DNA of 64,000 nucleotides from DATMFV01 sp035555975. GTDB taxonomy: Bacteria; Verrucomicrobiota; Verrucomicrobiia; Chthoniobacterales; Chthoniobacteraceae. Shown in pieces: positions 62,812-64,000 of the stretch. The stretch is taken from the NCBI GenBank assembly GCA_035555975.1, contig DATMFV010000079.1:6597-70596 (forward strand), read 5' to 3'. The translations under genes and the position numbers were made by a program. The notes under the pieces are model-generated. The model was not told the origin of the DNA. It made no database searches and saw nothing but the letters and a program-made list of their open reading frames with translations. Every line of letters starts with the position of its first letter. The first letter of the stretch is position 1.

Positions 62812-64000
62812 ATGAAGAATTACGATTTTGTGATCCTCGGGAGCGGGATTGCCGGTTTGAGCTACGCGCTCAAGGCGGCGGAACATGGTTCGGTGGCGAT
62901 CGTCACCAAACGGATGCGGGGCGAGTCGAACACCGCCCATGCGCAGGGCGGGGTCGCCTGCGTGATCAGCGGCGATGACTCGTTTGACCTCCATGTCCAG
63001 GATACGCTGACCGCCGGGGCGGGGTTGTGCGACGAGGAGGTGGTCCGTACCATCGTCACCGAAGGGCCGGAGCGGATTCGCGAGTTGATCGACTACGGCG
63101 TCCGGTTCGACGGACGGCCGGGCGAAGAAGGGGGCGAGCCCGACCTCGCTCAGGAAGGGGGGCACTCGATGCGCCGCATCCTCCATGCACGCGACGCCAC
63201 GGGGCGGGAGATCGAGCAGTCGCTTCTGCGTGCCGTGGCGCAGAAGCCGAACGTCGACGTGCTCGAAAACCATATGGCGATCGACCTGATCACCACCGGC
63301 AAGCTCGGGTTGACCCGGGAGGACCGCTGCCTCGGCGTCTACGTGCTCAACGACACCAACGGCGAGGTGGAGACCTTCCGAACCGATCGCCTGATCCTCG
63401 CCACCGGCGGGTGCGGCAAGGTTTATCTTTATACGACCAACCCGGATGTCGCGACCGGCGACGGCGTGGCCATGGCATGGCGGGCGGGGGCGACGATCGC
63501 CAACATGGAATTCATCCAGTTTCACCCGACCTGCCTTTACCACCCGGCGGCGCGTTCATTTTTGATCAGCGAAGCGGTACGCGGGGAAGGGGGCCGCCTG
63601 ATCGACGCCAAGGGAGCCGAGTTCATGCACAAGTACCATGCGCTTGGGGCGCTCGCCCCGCGCGACATCGTGGCGCGCGCCATTGACGAGGAGATGAAGC
63701 GGACCGGCGCGCCGTGCGTTTACCTCGACATCACCCACAAGGATGCGGCGTTTGTCCGCGAGCGTTTTCCGACGATTTATGAACGCTGCCTCAGCTTCGG
63801 GATCGACATCACCCGGGAGCCGATTCCCGTCGTCCCTGCGGCGCATTACCAGTGCGGCGGGGTGTTGACCGATGCCGACGGGGCGACCAGCCTTCGCGGG
63901 GTCTATGCGATCGGCGAAGTCGGCTGCACCGGCCTGCACGGGGCCAACCGGCTCGCGAGCAACTCGCTGCTCGAAGCGGTGGTCGTGGCCAACCGGGCGA
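62812..64000 (+). CDS. nadB: L-aspartate oxidase NadB (3' end cut by window edge)
   Basis: The first 396 codons of an FAD enzyme that oxidises aspartate to iminoaspartate for quinolinate and NAD synthesis. FAD-binding LGSGIAGLSYALKAA is near 9-23, SNTAHAQGGVACV near 41-53, the catalytic region HSMRRILHARDATGREIE near 119-136, and EFIQFHPTCLY near 224-234. HYQCGGVLTD and the GEVGCTGLHGANRLASNSLLEA end segment distinguish NadB from fumarate reductase. ATG 62812 follows an AAGGAAG ribosome-binding site. Confidence 0.96.
   Translation, partial: MKNYDFVILGSGIAGLSYALKAAEHGSVAIVTKRMRGESNTAHAQGGVACVISGDDSFDLHVQDTLTAGAGLCDEEVVRTIVTEGPERIRELIDYGVRFDGRPGEEGGEPDLAQEGGHSMRRILHARDATGREIEQSLLRAVAQKPNVDVLENHMAIDLITTGKLGLTREDRCLGVYVLNDTNGEVETFRTDRLILATGGCGKVYLYTTNPDVATGDGVAMAWRAGATIANMEFIQFHPTCLYHPAARSFLISEAVRGEGGRLIDAKGAEFMHKYHALGALAPRDIVARAIDEEMKRTGAPCVYLDITHKDAAFVRERFPTIYERCLSFGIDITREPIPVVPAAHYQCGGVLTDADGATSLRGVYAIGEVGCTGLHGANRLASNSLLEAVVVANRA

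Overview
The window looks like chromosomal DNA of a Gram-negative, high-GC heterotroph. The mix of type IV pilus genes, lipopolysaccharide heptose synthesis, a deoxyhypusine-synthase-like enzyme, a futalosine-type UbiA prenyltransferase and intergenic hairpin families fits Verrucomicrobiota or a PVC relative best. That placement is inference; no 16S rRNA gene is present. GC at third codon positions is high and even across the genes. The hsd/HEPN end and the short toxin-antitoxin/immunity stretch (53.9-55.1 kb) are the most accessory-looking parts.

Layout. 1-3064 (minus): type I restriction-modification genes hsdM and hsdS, with a HEPN-type gene overlapping the hsdS stop and running off the edge. 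3267-6068: pilT, a pilU-like ATPase and a degenerate receiver-like protein, then speA (6149-8083). 8199-12026: a very large exported LamG-type protein. 12.0-16.9 kb: gamma carbonic anhydrase, tRNA-Pro, a SLC13/TrkA-C transporter, rsfS-nadD, a gene-poor structured stretch with two small genes and a terminator, and a DUF167 gene. 17.0-19.5 kb: a TPR protein and a LolC/E-type permease. 19.5-19.8 kb: a cluster of palindromes. 19.9-23.2 kb: an operon of a deoxyhypusine-synthase-like enzyme, hldD and a LarA-like enzyme. 23.5-25.6 kb: prmC-murA. 25.7-33.5 kb: a 2055-residue FHA-FHA-coiled coil-receiver protein divergent from pilC. 33.9-38.1 kb: a two-gene sugar ABC importer of odd architecture. 38.2-40.7 kb: oxyR divergent from a catalase. 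40.8-46.7 kb: ABC-F ATPase, gatB, an iron-type permease and an exported beta carbonic anhydrase. 46.8-49.7 kb: an NHLM-type ABC transporter. 49.7-52.9 kb: lacI-type regulator, nagA and divergent nagB. 53.0-55.1 kb: cytochrome c, GNAT, Imm50-like protein and a VapC/Phd pair. 55.2-64.0 kb: ppk1, an exported protein, a UbiA-family gene, a hybrid histidine kinase, panC and nadB (cut by the edge).

How the parts fit. Type IV pilus retraction (pilT, pilU-like) and platform (pilC) genes lie at two loci, each beside a receiver-type protein. The giant FHA/coiled-coil/receiver protein is the best candidate here for an undescribed system: its build resembles polarity scaffolds for pili. speA and the deoxyhypusine-synthase homologue point to polyamine metabolism; nadD and nadB to NAD synthesis; panC to pantothenate; nagA/nagB to amino-sugar catabolism. 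OxyR with both redox cysteines, divergent from catalase, forms a peroxide switch.

The other notable signal is non-coding. At least two intergenic hairpin families have stems that change from copy to copy but stay self-complementary, while the short loop sequence is kept.
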